In this document: piece after piece, positions 1 through 9,290 of the stretch
Position numbering within the stretch: the stretch's first letter is position 1
How the letters are laid out: the number at the start of each line of letters is the position of its first letter
NCBI GenBank assembly: GCA_947448725.1
Contig: CANFOM010000007.1
Coordinates: 43,585-107,584 of the forward strand
Reading direction: 5' to 3'
Origin: Bacteroidota bacterium
GTDB taxonomy: Bacteria > Bacteroidota > Bacteroidia > Chitinophagales > Chitinophagaceae
DNA length: 64,000 nt
Position numbers and translations under genes: made by a program
Notes under the pieces: generated by a model
What the model saw: only the letters and a program-made list of their open reading frames with translations
The model's database searches: none
Told to the model about the DNA's origin: nothing

Positions 1-689
1 TTTCATTTGATGTTGAAATGAATGATTCCTCATTAAACTATGTAAATAAAATTGCTACCGCTTTAAATATTTTTAAAAATAAATATACTTGGATAAAAGA
101 TATAATTCCTGCCTACCAAACTATTACCATTGTATACGATATTTACGATTATTACTTAACTGAAAAAGTAGAGCCTGTTCTTTTATTTAAAAAAATAATA
201 CCGCCCCTTATAGCAGAAGCATCTGCCAATTTTACTTTAAATACAATTACCGAAGTTATTAGCGTTCCGGTTTGTTACGACATAGAATTTGGTATTGATT
301 TAAAAGAATTAGCCAGAACAAAAAATATTAGTATTGAAGCGCTTATTCAACTGCATTGTAATACTATATACACAGTTTACTACTTGGGCTTTATGCCAGG
401 CTTCGCCTACATGGGTAAAGTTCCAGAAAAAATTCAAACAGCCAGACATGCAAAACCAAGAATGAAAGTTTATGCAGGAAGTATAGGTATAGCGGGGCTA
501 CAAACAGGAATTTATCCAACAGACAGCCCCGGGGGTTGGCAAATAATTGGAAGAACACCACTCAAAATTTTTGACCCCCATCCTTCTAAGTTGGCACTTT
601 TTAAAACCGGAGACCGGATCCAATTTTATTCCATAAACATTGAAGAATTTAATATTGAATTAGCAAAACAGACAACTCCTATAAATTAA
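1..689 (+). CDS. pxpB: 5-oxoprolinase subunit PxpB (KipI family), 5' end outside window
   Basis: Subunit B of the bacterial ATP-dependent 5-oxoprolinase PxpABC, which opens 5-oxo-L-proline to L-glutamate in the cytoplasm. The KipI-family hallmarks are present: YLGFMPGFAYMG followed by PRMKVYAGSIGIAGLQTG and SPGGWQIIGRTP. The first ATG inside the window is at 18, but the frame stays open to the left edge. The upstream residues (SFDVE) align with the N-terminal strand of E. coli PxpB, so roughly a dozen residues of the real N-terminus are missing. The stop lies 5 nt before the TSUP gene, and pxpC and pxpA follow, which confirms the assignment. B. subtilis KipI, a kinase inhibitor, is a homologue, but the complete pxp set here favours the metabolic role. 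Confidence 0.92.
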   Translation, partial: SFDVEMNDSSLNYVNKIATALNIFKNKYTWIKDIIPAYQTITIVYDIYDYYLTEKVEPVLLFKKIIPPLIAEASANFTLNTITEVISVPVCYDIEFGIDLKELARTKNISIEALIQLHCNTIYTVYYLGFMPGFAYMGKVPEKIQTARHAKPRMKVYAGSIGIAGLQTGIYPTDSPGGWQIIGRTPLKIFDPHPSKLALFKTGDRIQFYSINIEEFNIELAKQTTPIN

Positions 690-694
690 AATAT

Positions 695-1444
695 ATGGCA
701 ATAATTTCTTTCTACTCCGCTACAACCTGGTGTATCATTTTGTTCGCTTCTTTTGCAATTGGATTAGGCAAAGCAGGACTTAAAGGAATAGACATGTTAA
801 GTGTAACTTTAATGGCTTTTGTTTTTGGTGGCAAAGCTTCCACTGGAATTGTATTACCACTTTTGTGCCTTTCAGATATCGCTGCAGTGAGTTATTACAA
901 TAGACATGCCCAATGGAACCATTTTTGGAAAATTACACCATGGATGATTGTAGGAATTTTAATTGGAATATTCTTAGGTAAGGATATGAACGAAATTGTT
1001 TTTAGAAAAATTATGGCAATCATTATTCTTTTAACTATAGTTATCATCTTATTAATGGAGTTAAGGAAATCTACATCTATTCCTAAAAATCCCTTATTTG
1101 TAGCTAGTACTGGTTTGGCTGCGGGCATTAGTACCATGCTAGGAAACTTAGCAGGTGCTTTTTCTAATTTATATTTTTTGGCCATGCGATTAGAAAAAAA
1201 TGACTTTATAGGAACCGCTGCTTGGATATTTCTTATTATGAATTTATTTAAGCTGCCTTTCCAGATTTTTTATTGGAAAAATATATCAATACAAAGTATT
1301 CAAATTGATGCAATGCTTATACCTGCTTTAGCTATCGGATTTTTTTCAGGTTTAAAATTGGTAAACAAAGTAAAGGAAATGCATTATCGAAAACTTATTA
1401 TTGCTTTAACATTAATAGGCTCTTTATTTATGCTTTTCAAATAA
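695..1444 (+). CDS. TSUP (TauE/SafE) family membrane permease
   Basis: A 249-residue polytopic membrane protein with about eight hydrophobic segments. It has the TSUP/TauE-SafE (former DUF81) pattern: a glycine-rich first half (IGLGKAGLKGIDML) and a second half-repeat with TGLAAGISTMLGNLAGAFSNLYFLAMRL. TSUP proteins move small organic or sulfur-containing anions across the inner membrane. It lies 5 nt after pxpB and 27 nt before pxpC, so it is inserted inside the oxoprolinase operon. A role in organic-acid or oxoproline uptake is inferred from that position; the substrate cannot be read from the sequence. Confidence 0.82.
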   Translation: MAIISFYSATTWCIILFASFAIGLGKAGLKGIDMLSVTLMAFVFGGKASTGIVLPLLCLSDIAAVSYYNRHAQWNHFWKITPWMIVGILIGIFLGKDMNEIVFRKIMAIIILLTIVIILLMELRKSTSIPKNPLFVASTGLAAGISTMLGNLAGAFSNLYFLAMRLEKNDFIGTAAWIFLIMNLFKLPFQIFYWKNISIQSIQIDAMLIPALAIGFFSGLKLVNKVKEMHYRKLIIALTLIGSLFMLFK

Positions 1445-1471
1445 AGTTCAATCAACCATTTATCTAAGTAC

Positions 1472-2380
1472 ATGCCTATAAAAGTTATAAAAAAAGGATT
1501 AGCCGATAGCTTCCAAGACAATGGTCGTTATGGGTTTCAACATATTGGGATATGTACCAATGGGTTTATGGATTATTTATCTGCTCAACTAGGCAATGCG
1601 CTTGTAAATAATCCCATTAATTACCCTATTGTTGAATTATGTTTTCCTGCCAGTAGTTTTAGTTTTACAAGCGATCATACCATTTGTATTACTGGCGCAA
1701 ATTTTTCTCCAGTCATCAATGAAAAAAGTATTGAGTTAAATAAACCCATTCAAGTATTTAAAAATGATGTGCTGCAATTTCTTAAACCCATCAAAGGTAG
1801 TTTTGCTTACCTAGCCATTCAAGGAAAAATAAATGCCCCCAACTGGTTAGCTAGTCAAAGTTTTAATGCTACTACCCTTCAAAAAGACAATGTCTTTGAA
1901 GTTTTGCCTATCAATGCGTCTGAAATATATACGCATAAAATTTCACCTAATTTTATGACTACAATTCATTCGACAATTTTTACCCCTGCGCCTATTCGCT
2001 TTATCCCAGGGCCTGCTTGGAATGATTTAACAGAGCAAAGCTTGAGTCAATTATTAACGCAACCTTTCCACACAACATTGCAAACCAATAGAATGGGTTA
2101 TTTATTAAATGGCCCATTACTCGATTTAACCAAGCCCAATCAATACTTATCTTCGGCGGTCACCAGAGGTACTTTACAACTACTACCCAATGGCTCGATC
2201 ATGGTTTTAATGGCCGATCACCAAACCATTGGAGGTTATGCGAATTTGGGTCAAATTATTTTGGTAGATTTACCTAGGATTGCTCAATTAAAAAATGGCT
2301 CATCCCTACATTTTAGTTTAACCAATGTCAACACCGCCCACCAATTATACCAGCAAATTCAAAAAGGGTTTATCCATTGA
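1472..2380 (+). CDS. pxpC: 5-oxoprolinase subunit PxpC (KipA / biotin-dependent carboxyltransferase family)
   Basis: A 302-residue KipA-family protein and the partner of PxpB in the 5-oxoprolinase complex. The N-terminal signature LADSFQDNGRYGFQHIGICTNGFMD matches the family pattern (VQDxGRxGyqhxGVxxxGxMD). The mid-protein FIPGPAW and the C-terminal QTIGGYANLGQII motifs are also typical. Length is normal for the family. The last 56 nt overlap the start of pxpA in another frame, suggesting translational coupling. The domain name (carboxyltransferase subunits C and D) is historical; no biotin carrier or biotin carboxylase gene is nearby, which supports hydrolase rather than carboxylase function. 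Confidence 0.92.
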   Translation: MPIKVIKKGLADSFQDNGRYGFQHIGICTNGFMDYLSAQLGNALVNNPINYPIVELCFPASSFSFTSDHTICITGANFSPVINEKSIELNKPIQVFKNDVLQFLKPIKGSFAYLAIQGKINAPNWLASQSFNATTLQKDNVFEVLPINASEIYTHKISPNFMTTIHSTIFTPAPIRFIPGPAWNDLTEQSLSQLLTQPFHTTLQTNRMGYLLNGPLLDLTKPNQYLSSAVTRGTLQLLPNGSIMVLMADHQTIGGYANLGQIILVDLPRIAQLKNGSSLHFSLTNVNTAHQLYQQIQKGFIH

Positions 2381-3107
2381 CCTGAATTGTGATATGGGGG
2401 AAGGTATGGGCAACGAAGAAGCACTCATGCCTTTTATTAGTAGTGCAAATATTTCCTGTGGTTTTCATGCAGGCAGTACCGATTCTATCAAAAAAACAAT
2501 TGAGCTAGCTTTACAACACAATGTAGCTATTGGTGCTCATCCTGGCTATGCCGACAAAATTAATTTTGGCAGAATATCACAAATGGTTTCCTTATTAGAA
2601 TTGGCCGAACTCATTGCCGAGCAAATGTTTGTGTTTGAAAGAATTGCATTGCCCTTAGGAGCCAGCTTACATCATGTTAAATTACATGGCGCATTATACA
2701 ATGATTGTGCAAAAGATGCTTCCCTAAGTAAAATATTTATTCAAACCATACAAGCTATTGATCCAGATTTAATAATTTATGGTTTAAGTGGAAGCCAAAC
2801 CATTACGCAAGCAAAAATAATGGGACAACCTTTTGCCAATGAAGTTTTTGCAGACAGAACCTATCAGCAGGATGGTCATTTAACCCCTAGGTATTTAGAC
2901 CATGCCATGATTGATAATGCAGAGGAAGCTTGCGAACAAGTACTCAAAATTATTTTTGATAAAAAAGTAAATACCGCACATGGTACGCCTATTTCTCTTG
3001 ATGCCAATACCGTTTGTATCCATGGAGATGGCCCCAATGCCATAGAAATTACAAAAGCTTTACATGAATGTTTGAAAAAAAATGACATTGAAATTAAACA
3101 TGTCTAA
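2325..3107 (+). CDS. pxpA: 5-oxoprolinase subunit PxpA (LamB/YcsF family)
   Basis: The YcsF-family subunit of 5-oxoprolinase, a TIM-barrel-like metal-dependent enzyme that would carry the ring-opening chemistry. The family landmarks appear in order: IDLNCDMGEG, SCGFHAG, IGAHPGYADKINFGR, HHVKLHGALYND, FADRTYQQDGHLTPR and a C-terminal CIHGD. The ATG at 2325 lies inside pxpC and gives about 17 residues before the conserved IDLNCDMGE. No ATG, GTG or TTG lies closer to the conserved block, so this overlapping start is the best choice. The frame ends in ATGTCTAA, whose ATG probably starts the next gene. Confidence 0.93.
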   Translation: MSTPPTNYTSKFKKGLSIDLNCDMGEGMGNEEALMPFISSANISCGFHAGSTDSIKKTIELALQHNVAIGAHPGYADKINFGRISQMVSLLELAELIAEQMFVFERIALPLGASLHHVKLHGALYNDCAKDASLSKIFIQTIQAIDPDLIIYGLSGSQTITQAKIMGQPFANEVFADRTYQQDGHLTPRYLDHAMIDNAEEACEQVLKIIFDKKVNTAHGTPISLDANTVCIHGDGPNAIEITKALHECLKKNDIEIKHV

Positions 3108-4293
3108 AACTAACAGCCCTTTAAAATCCATGACTGGCCTTAGTTTAGGGGCTGCATTTTTAATGGCCAATTCTTCCATTGGCCCAGGCTTTTTAACACA
3201 AACCTCTTTTTATACCGAACAGCTTATAACTAGTTTTGGATTTGTAATATTTCTTTCCATTATTTTAGATTTTGGCGCACAAATAAATATTTGGCGTGCC
3301 ATTACTTTAAGTGGTATGCGGGCACAAGAAATTGCCAATGAAATATTTCCCGGACTGGGTCATTTGCTTTCTTTATTGGTAGTGCTAGGTGGTTTTGCTT
3401 TTAATATTGGCAATATAGCAGGTTGCGGATTGGCCTTAAATATTTTAACTGGTATTTCTTTTGCCAAAGGCGCTTTATTAAGTGGCATAGTTGCGATTGT
3501 TATTTTTTGGGTAGATGAAATAGGAAAAGTGCTGGATCAACTCACAAAAATATTAGGTATCCTAAAAATTAGTTTAACCTTACTTATTGTATATGCAGCG
3601 CATCCCCCCATTTTAGAAGCTGTGCACCATACTTTTATTCCAGAAAAAATTTCTTTACTAGCTATTGTTACCATTGTAGGCGGAACAGTGGGCGGCTATA
3701 TTACTTTTTCTGGAGCTCACCGTTTAATTGACGCAGGCATTTCAGGAACCGAACACATCAAATTCGTTACCAAAAGTGCAAGCAGAGGCATTTTGATTTC
3801 TTCTTTGATGCGCTTTATTTTATTTTTGGCGGCTGTGGGGGTTGTAAGCAAAGGGATTCATTTGGATAAGAACAATCCAGCAGCCACTGTTTTTGAATCG
3901 GCTGGGGGAAGATGGGGTTTGTTTATTTTTGGCATTGTTTTATGGAGTGCAGCTATTTCATCCGTAATAGGTGCTTCTTATACTTCTTATAGTTTTATTA
4001 AAAATTTAAAAATTAAACTATTACAAAACGAACGCAAGTCGATAACTGCTTTCATTGTTATCTCTACGACTATATTTATTTTCTTGGGCAAGCCTAAAGA
4101 ATTGTTATTAATGGCAGGACTAGTAAATGGATTTATTTTACCCTTTGCCCTTTCCATTATGCTTATTGCAGGAAGGAAGTTGCCGATATTAAAACAATAC
4201 AAATATCCAATTTGGATCGAAGCTATGGGCTGGATGGTCGTAGCCATGATGGGCACTATGAGTGTGCTAGCATTAACCGAACAAATTAAGTAA
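3100..4293 (+). CDS. NRAMP-fold transporter, YcsG-like, lacking canonical metal-site motifs
   Basis: A 397-residue protein with about 11 membrane segments and the NRAMP fold. The position equivalent to the metal-binding DPGN loop of helix 1 reads SIGPGFLTQT, and the helix 6 MPH region reads TFSGAHRL, so the usual Asp, Asn and Met metal ligands are not visible. It resembles YcsG, the NRAMP-like protein of the B. subtilis ycsF-kip operon. I infer uptake of oxoproline or a related acid rather than Mn/Fe. I prefer the ATG at 3100, which overlaps the pxpA stop by 8 nt, over the ATG at 3082. The gene converges on the TonB-type receptor, 10 nt away. Confidence 0.82.
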   Translation: MSKTNSPLKSMTGLSLGAAFLMANSSIGPGFLTQTSFYTEQLITSFGFVIFLSIILDFGAQINIWRAITLSGMRAQEIANEIFPGLGHLLSLLVVLGGFAFNIGNIAGCGLALNILTGISFAKGALLSGIVAIVIFWVDEIGKVLDQLTKILGILKISLTLLIVYAAHPPILEAVHHTFIPEKISLLAIVTIVGGTVGGYITFSGAHRLIDAGISGTEHIKFVTKSASRGILISSLMRFILFLAAVGVVSKGIHLDKNNPAATVFESAGGRWGLFIFGIVLWSAAISSVIGASYTSYSFIKNLKIKLLQNERKSITAFIVISTTIFIFLGKPKELLLMAGLVNGFILPFALSIMLIAGRKLPILKQYKYPIWIEAMGWMVVAMMGTMSVLALTEQIK

Positions 4294-4303
4294 TTGATTT
4301 TTA

Positions 4304-6697
4304 CTAATTCCTTTCTGGTGCGCCTTGTTCCAACATCTCCAATTTATTTTCCTTGGGCTTAAAACCAAAATTATACCGCAAGGAAATTCCTACTCTTCTG
4401 GTATCGCTTTCTCTATACCCAATTGCATTTTGCGTTCCTTGGTGTAATTCAAAATGATTTTTATTAGTAAACAAAAAATCATTGTAACTAGCCGTAATAA
4501 TTAATTTCTTCTTTAAAAATTGCCTATTGATAGAAGTATTGAGTGTCCCAAAATTAGATAGTTCATAAAATTGTTGTTGCCCATTGATTCTCCAAAAGCC
4601 ATTTAACGTAATGGTAGACAAGCCATCTATTTTAAAAGATTGGAAAGTGAAAATAGCCCAGGTACCTCTGTTAAAAACAATAGGTTTGCCTTCGTAAAAT
4701 CCAGTATAATTGTTACGATTGTATTGAGTACCTAATACAGCAAAATATTTTTTTCCTGGAGGTATTACCCCAATGATTCTAAAATAAGTTTCTTTACTCT
4801 TGCCTAAATTATCATAAGTGCGGTAACTCACTTGCTTATTGGTGGGCGATTGATACACCACATTGGTAAAGATGTCTGTGGTTTCATTCACTCCATAAGC
4901 AAATAAGGGTTTGTCATCTACACTAATATTGGCTTCGTAATTGCTAGTGAATTGTGGCTTCAAATTAGGATTTCCTATTTCATATAAAAAAGGATCAATG
5001 TATTTTGCAAAAGGATTTAGATAATCGTAAGAGGGCCTGCTAATTGTTTTTCGGTATACCAAAAAACCGCGTAGTTCGTAATTCATGATCATTAAGATTT
5101 TTCTACTTAAATACACATAAGGAAAAGCATCTGTACGGTTTAATGAAAAAGTAGTATCCTTGGGCACCAATTGATAGCCTTGCATAATGGTTTGCTCTAC
5201 CCTTGTACCCACTTTTAAAACAATTGGGCCCCAAGTTTTTGAAGCTTGTACATACCCTGCATTAATTTGTTCGGTATAGTTAAATTGACTAGTTCTAAAT
5301 GGATCTGGAGCCGATAGCCCTAAAACGGTTTTAGTATAATTGGAGTGATTGTCAAAATATAAGATAGAAGTTTTGATGCCCGACTCTAAGCTTAATCCAA
5401 AACCTTTTTTCTTAATGTCGGACTGGAAAGTGTAATAATTTCTATCATTTCCGTAGTTGCCATTGCCTCCAGTACTTGTATTTTTGCTTACCAATACATT
5501 GGAATAATTTTGATCGGCATTGCTATTTGAAAAATTATAAGAAAAATCATTCACCCACTCACCCCCCACCGTATCTAATTTTAACTTTACTCTTAAAGAT
5601 TGATTGATAAAATTATTAGTACCCTTATTGTCTACATAGGATTTTAGATTGCCGCTATTTTGATTCAAAGAAATTTGATGTAAAAAAGATTCACTATTGG
5701 TGGTATTGTCAAACTTATTTTGACTCATTCTTCCATCATAATTTAATTCCCATTTTTCTTTTATTGTTTTTCCAAAGCCATACCCCACACTGATAGAAGC
5801 ATTGGGCGATAAAGCCCTAGCTTGCTGTTTTAACACAGAATCTAGGGTGATGGTTCTATCTGTATTAGTGATGGAATAATTATCGTTATTACTATATTGA
5901 GCATTCACATAGGAATTTAACTTGTCATTATTGTTGTTCAAATTAAAACCTATAAACTGATTCCCATATACACCTTGTGCAAAGCCAGTATTTAAAGAAC
6001 CATTTACGCCTAATTTCACTCCTTTCATTAAAACTATATTTACAAGTCCCCCACCACCTGATGCATCGTATTTTGCAGAAGGAGTTCTTATTAGTTCTAT
6101 TTTTTGAATGGAATTAGGAGGTAAACTTTTTAATAAAATAGCAATGTCCGAGGCACTCATTTTTAAATCGCGTCCATTGATTTGTACACCCGCAGGTGTC
6201 AATCCATTTAAATAAATATTTCCATCCTGGTCAATAAAAATGCCGGGTACTTTTTCCACTGTTTCATAAGCATTGGTAGAACTTGCTGCCAAAGGTTCTG
6301 GATCCACCACCGACTTGTCATCTTCTTGACGAATCAATGGTTTGGAAGATTTTACCACCACTTCTTTTAACTGATTAGGATCTTCGACGAGTTTTATAGC
6401 AATGATAGATTGTTCATTTATTAGATATTCTTTGCTAAATTTTTTATACCCTATTGCCGATACTTTAATTATATAGGTATTTTTTGCAGCTACATTAATC
6501 TTAGCAAGTCCAATGCTATCAGAGATACCATTGATTAATTTACTGGAATCGGCTTTATTGGAGACCACAATATTTGCGAAACCCACTGGATTATTTTTCG
6601 CATCCAATACTTTAATTAAAATAGGACGTTGTTGTGCTAGGGTACTAAATGCAATAAGAATTGAAAAAGCAAATAGTATATAAACTTTATAAGACAT
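4304..6697 (-). CDS. TonB-dependent-receptor-like outer-membrane beta-barrel protein
   Basis: A 797-residue outer-membrane protein. A signal peptide (hydrophobic core, cut near STLA-QQ) is followed by a carboxypeptidase-regulatory-like beta-sandwich (about residues 25-105). Next is a plug-like domain (about 110-230, with GIFIDQDGNIYLNG and TPSAKYDASGGGGLVNIV), then a long barrel of alternating aromatic strands ending in a C-terminal strand region (RVGISLRYNFGF). This is the architecture of the Bacteroidota OMP_b-brl receptor family. There is no SusD partner beside it, so the ligand is unknown. The ATG lies only 5 nt after the 3' end of tRNA-Ala, so the mRNA may be released by tRNA processing. 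Confidence 0.85.
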   Translation of the reverse strand: MSYKVYILFAFSILIAFSTLAQQRPILIKVLDAKNNPVGFANIVVSNKADSSKLINGISDSIGLAKINVAAKNTYIIKVSAIGYKKFSKEYLINEQSIIAIKLVEDPNQLKEVVVKSSKPLIRQEDDKSVVDPEPLAASSTNAYETVEKVPGIFIDQDGNIYLNGLTPAGVQINGRDLKMSASDIAILLKSLPPNSIQKIELIRTPSAKYDASGGGGLVNIVLMKGVKLGVNGSLNTGFAQGVYGNQFIGFNLNNNNDKLNSYVNAQYSNNDNYSITNTDRTITLDSVLKQQARALSPNASISVGYGFGKTIKEKWELNYDGRMSQNKFDNTTNSESFLHQISLNQNSGNLKSYVDNKGTNNFINQSLRVKLKLDTVGGEWVNDFSYNFSNSNADQNYSNVLVSKNTSTGGNGNYGNDRNYYTFQSDIKKKGFGLSLESGIKTSILYFDNHSNYTKTVLGLSAPDPFRTSQFNYTEQINAGYVQASKTWGPIVLKVGTRVEQTIMQGYQLVPKDTTFSLNRTDAFPYVYLSRKILMIMNYELRGFLVYRKTISRPSYDYLNPFAKYIDPFLYEIGNPNLKPQFTSNYEANISVDDKPLFAYGVNETTDIFTNVVYQSPTNKQVSYRTYDNLGKSKETYFRIIGVIPPGKKYFAVLGTQYNRNNYTGFYEGKPIVFNRGTWAIFTFQSFKIDGLSTITLNGFWRINGQQQFYELSNFGTLNTSINRQFLKKKLIITASYNDFLFTNKNHFELHQGTQNAIGYRESDTRRVGISLRYNFGFKPKENKLEMLEQGAPERN

Positions 6698-6702
6698 CTA
6701 TG

Positions 6703-6775
<73 letters not shown>

Positions 6776-6795
6776 TTATTTCAAATTTCTTGAAA

Positions 6796-8112
6796 TTAAA
6801 TTTCTCCCTTGCCATCCAACCAAAGTTTTACCGCTTCGGTAGTAACTGACTTTGGTCTTTCTAATGGGAAACCTAAGGCTCTGTCCCAAGTTAAACTTGC
6901 TAGTACCCCTAAGGCTCTGCTTACTGCAAACAAAACAGTGTAAAATTCATATTCTACAATACCATAATGCACTAATAAAGCACCACTATGTGCATCTACA
7001 TTGGGCCAAGGATTTTTTACCTTACCAAGTGACTCTAATATAGGAGGCACGGTTTCATAAATTTTCCAAACAGTATTCACCAACTTATCATCGGCTAAAT
7101 GTTTTTTACCAAAAGCCATTTGTGCAGTGAAACGTGGATCAGTTTTTCTTAACACCGCATGTCCATAACCAGGTACTACTTTTCCTGCTGCTAAAGTTTT
7201 TTGAACGTATTCGGCAATTTGAGTAGCAGTAGGTTCGTCTGTTCCAATAGCTTCTTGCATTTCAAAAATCCATTTGATTACTTCCTGATTAGCCAACCCA
7301 TGCAAAGGACCTGCTAATCCATTCATACCCGCTGCATAACTTAAATAAGGATCACTTAATGCAGAACCTACTAAGTGAGTTGTATGCGCAGATACGTTTC
7401 CGCCTTCATGATCGGCGTGGATGGTCATATACAATCTCATTAATTCTTTGGTGCTTTCATCTTCAAAGCCCATCATATAAGCAAGATTGCCTGCCCAATC
7501 CAACAAACCATTCGGATGTATGTGTTCGCTATTTTTATATTTTCTTCTGTAGATATAAGCGGCTATTCTTGGTAAACGTGCAATCAAATCCATGGAATCA
7601 TCGTAAGTATATTGCCAGTAATCTTTTTTATTCATGCCCTTTGCATACTCTTGTGCAAATTTACTTTCTGTTTGAAGCGCCATTACAGCAGCAACAAACA
7701 TGGTCATAGGATGACTGTTTAATGGGAACGCATCTATTACATCAAATACATGTGAAGGCACATGACTTCTTCTTTGCCAGTTATTAGTAATAGCATGTAC
7801 ATCAGTATCAGTGGGTATTTCACCAATCATCATCAAATAAAATAATCCTTCTGGTAATGGCTCGTCGCCTTTAGGCGCTTTAGTTAATTTTGCTTGTAAT
7901 TCGGGAATGGTAAAGCCTCTAAAACGAATACCTTCTTGCGCATCTAATAAACTTGTCTCTGTTACTAAGCCAGTAATACCGCGCATCCCTTGATAAGCTT
8001 GTGCTAAAGTTACTTCTCCAATTTTTTTATCGCCGTGCGTTTTAATTAATTCCTTAATTTCTAAATTAGCTGCAATAGCCTTTGCATTGAACCTATCTTT
8101 AATTTCTTCCAT
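6796..8112 (-). CDS. gltA: citrate synthase (eukaryotic-type)
   Basis: A 438-residue citrate synthase that condenses oxaloacetate and acetyl-CoA at TCA cycle entry. The catalytic triad is visible as H271 (GPLHGLAN), H318 (PGYGHAVLRKTDPR) and D373 (NVDAHSGALL). The NVDAHSG form and the overall length resemble the mitochondrial-type enzyme common in Bacteroidota rather than the E. coli hexameric form. It has its own ATG at 8110-8112. The downstream tRNA-Ala and outer-membrane receptor are on the same strand at very short spacing, so read-through is likely. Confidence 0.95.
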   Translation of the reverse strand: MEEIKDRFNAKAIAANLEIKELIKTHGDKKIGEVTLAQAYQGMRGITGLVTETSLLDAQEGIRFRGFTIPELQAKLTKAPKGDEPLPEGLFYLMMIGEIPTDTDVHAITNNWQRRSHVPSHVFDVIDAFPLNSHPMTMFVAAVMALQTESKFAQEYAKGMNKKDYWQYTYDDSMDLIARLPRIAAYIYRRKYKNSEHIHPNGLLDWAGNLAYMMGFEDESTKELMRLYMTIHADHEGGNVSAHTTHLVGSALSDPYLSYAAGMNGLAGPLHGLANQEVIKWIFEMQEAIGTDEPTATQIAEYVQKTLAAGKVVPGYGHAVLRKTDPRFTAQMAFGKKHLADDKLVNTVWKIYETVPPILESLGKVKNPWPNVDAHSGALLVHYGIVEYEFYTVLFAVSRALGVLASLTWDRALGFPLERPKSVTTEAVKLWLDGKGEI

Positions 8113-8174
8113 ATACCAAATGTTATATATTAAAACCGTTTAAATTTGGCCTCGAAGTTAACTCAAAAAAAGGT

Positions 8175-9266
8175 TTATTTGGCTGCTTTTTTGTACAAAT
8201 AATATACCACCCATATAAAAATCAAATTAGGGATCCAAGCAGCTATTAATGGAGGTAAATTACCCTTAGTGGAGAAGATGGTGGAGAATCGATCTGTGAT
8301 GATAAATAGTGCTGCTATCATAAAGCCCAAGGCCAAGTGGGATCCACTGCCTCCTCTTACTTTCCGACCTGCAATGATACCTCCAATTAAGGTCAACAAA
8401 AGCACGGTTAAAGGGGTGGCATCTCGGCGATACCGTTCAATTTTAAGCTCATTCAATCCTTCAGAACCTCTCAAAGCCTCTAAGTTTATTTGTTTTATTA
8501 GCTCAGGGGTGGTTAATTTATCCTTGGTGTATTTGTCTTTTTCTAGATCACCGGGTTTAAACGCAAATTTCTTACGTAAGCTAGGACTATAAGTAACCAC
8601 TTCCCTATTGTCGTAAACATGTCTTTCCAGCACATCATTCATAGCCCAACTTTTGCTAGCCGTATCCCATATAATTTCATTAGATCTGATATTGTAAATA
8701 ATCTTGTCTTTTTCCATTTGATAAGCAAAAAAACTATTTCCTCTCTTAGCGGAAGTATCATAAGAATATATTCCAGCATAAGTAAAGGAATCAATCCTAA
8801 AATAAATATCACTTGACCCACGAACTAGTGCATTGTAACTTGAATGGGAATCTACATAAGCTGCCTCAAAACTTCCTCTTATAGTATTGGCTTTGGGTAT
8901 GAACCAAAAATTGGAGACCCATAACAATACGCCTAATAAAGCACCCCCCAACCAATAGGGCCTTAGCCATCTGTCATAGGTAATACCACTTGCAAGAATG
9001 GCAATAATTTCTGTTTGTCCTGCCATTTTAGAAGTAAAGAAAATAACTGCAATGAAAACAAATAATGGAAATAGCAAGGCAATAATGTGTGGAATGAATC
9101 CAATATAATAATGGGTAAAAATTTCGCCCGCCGAAAAACCAGACTTTACAAAGTCGTCTGTTTTTTCACTCACATCAATTACTACTGCAATTACAGCAAA
9201 TAAAAAGATGGAGAAAAAAAATACAGCCAAAAACTTTTTTAATATGTACCAATCTAATTTTTTCAA
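8175..9266 (-). CDS. LptF/LptG family lipopolysaccharide-transport permease
   Basis: A 363-residue inner-membrane protein of the YjgP/YjgQ family. It has three N-terminal membrane helices, a periplasmic beta-jellyroll region of about 150 residues (about 110-270) and three C-terminal helices, as expected of the LptB2FG ABC exporter subunits that extract LPS. The N-terminus MKKLDWYILKKFL is the standard family start, but its codon is TTG (reverse complement of 9264-9266) and no ATG fits. It lies 24 nt after tgt, a pairing that recurs in Bacteroidota. F and G cannot be told apart from sequence alone. Confidence 0.88.
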   Translation of the reverse strand: MKKLDWYILKKFLAVFFFSIFLFAVIAVVIDVSEKTDDFVKSGFSAGEIFTHYYIGFIPHIIALLFPLFVFIAVIFFTSKMAGQTEIIAILASGITYDRWLRPYWLGGALLGVLLWVSNFWFIPKANTIRGSFEAAYVDSHSSYNALVRGSSDIYFRIDSFTYAGIYSYDTSAKRGNSFFAYQMEKDKIIYNIRSNEIIWDTASKSWAMNDVLERHVYDNREVVTYSPSLRKKFAFKPGDLEKDKYTKDKLTTPELIKQINLEALRGSEGLNELKIERYRRDATPLTVLLLTLIGGIIAGRKVRGGSGSHLALGFMIAALFIITDRFSTIFSTKGNLPPLIAAWIPNLIFIWVVYYLYKKAAK

Positions 9267-9290
9267 ATTATTTATTTCCTTTAAGGTTCA

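Noticed and set aside
1472..3107. Annotating pxpC-pxpA as an allophanate hydrolase or urea carboxylase system
   Set aside because: No biotin carboxylase, biotin carrier or amidase gene is present, while the complete pxpB-pxpC-pxpA set is.
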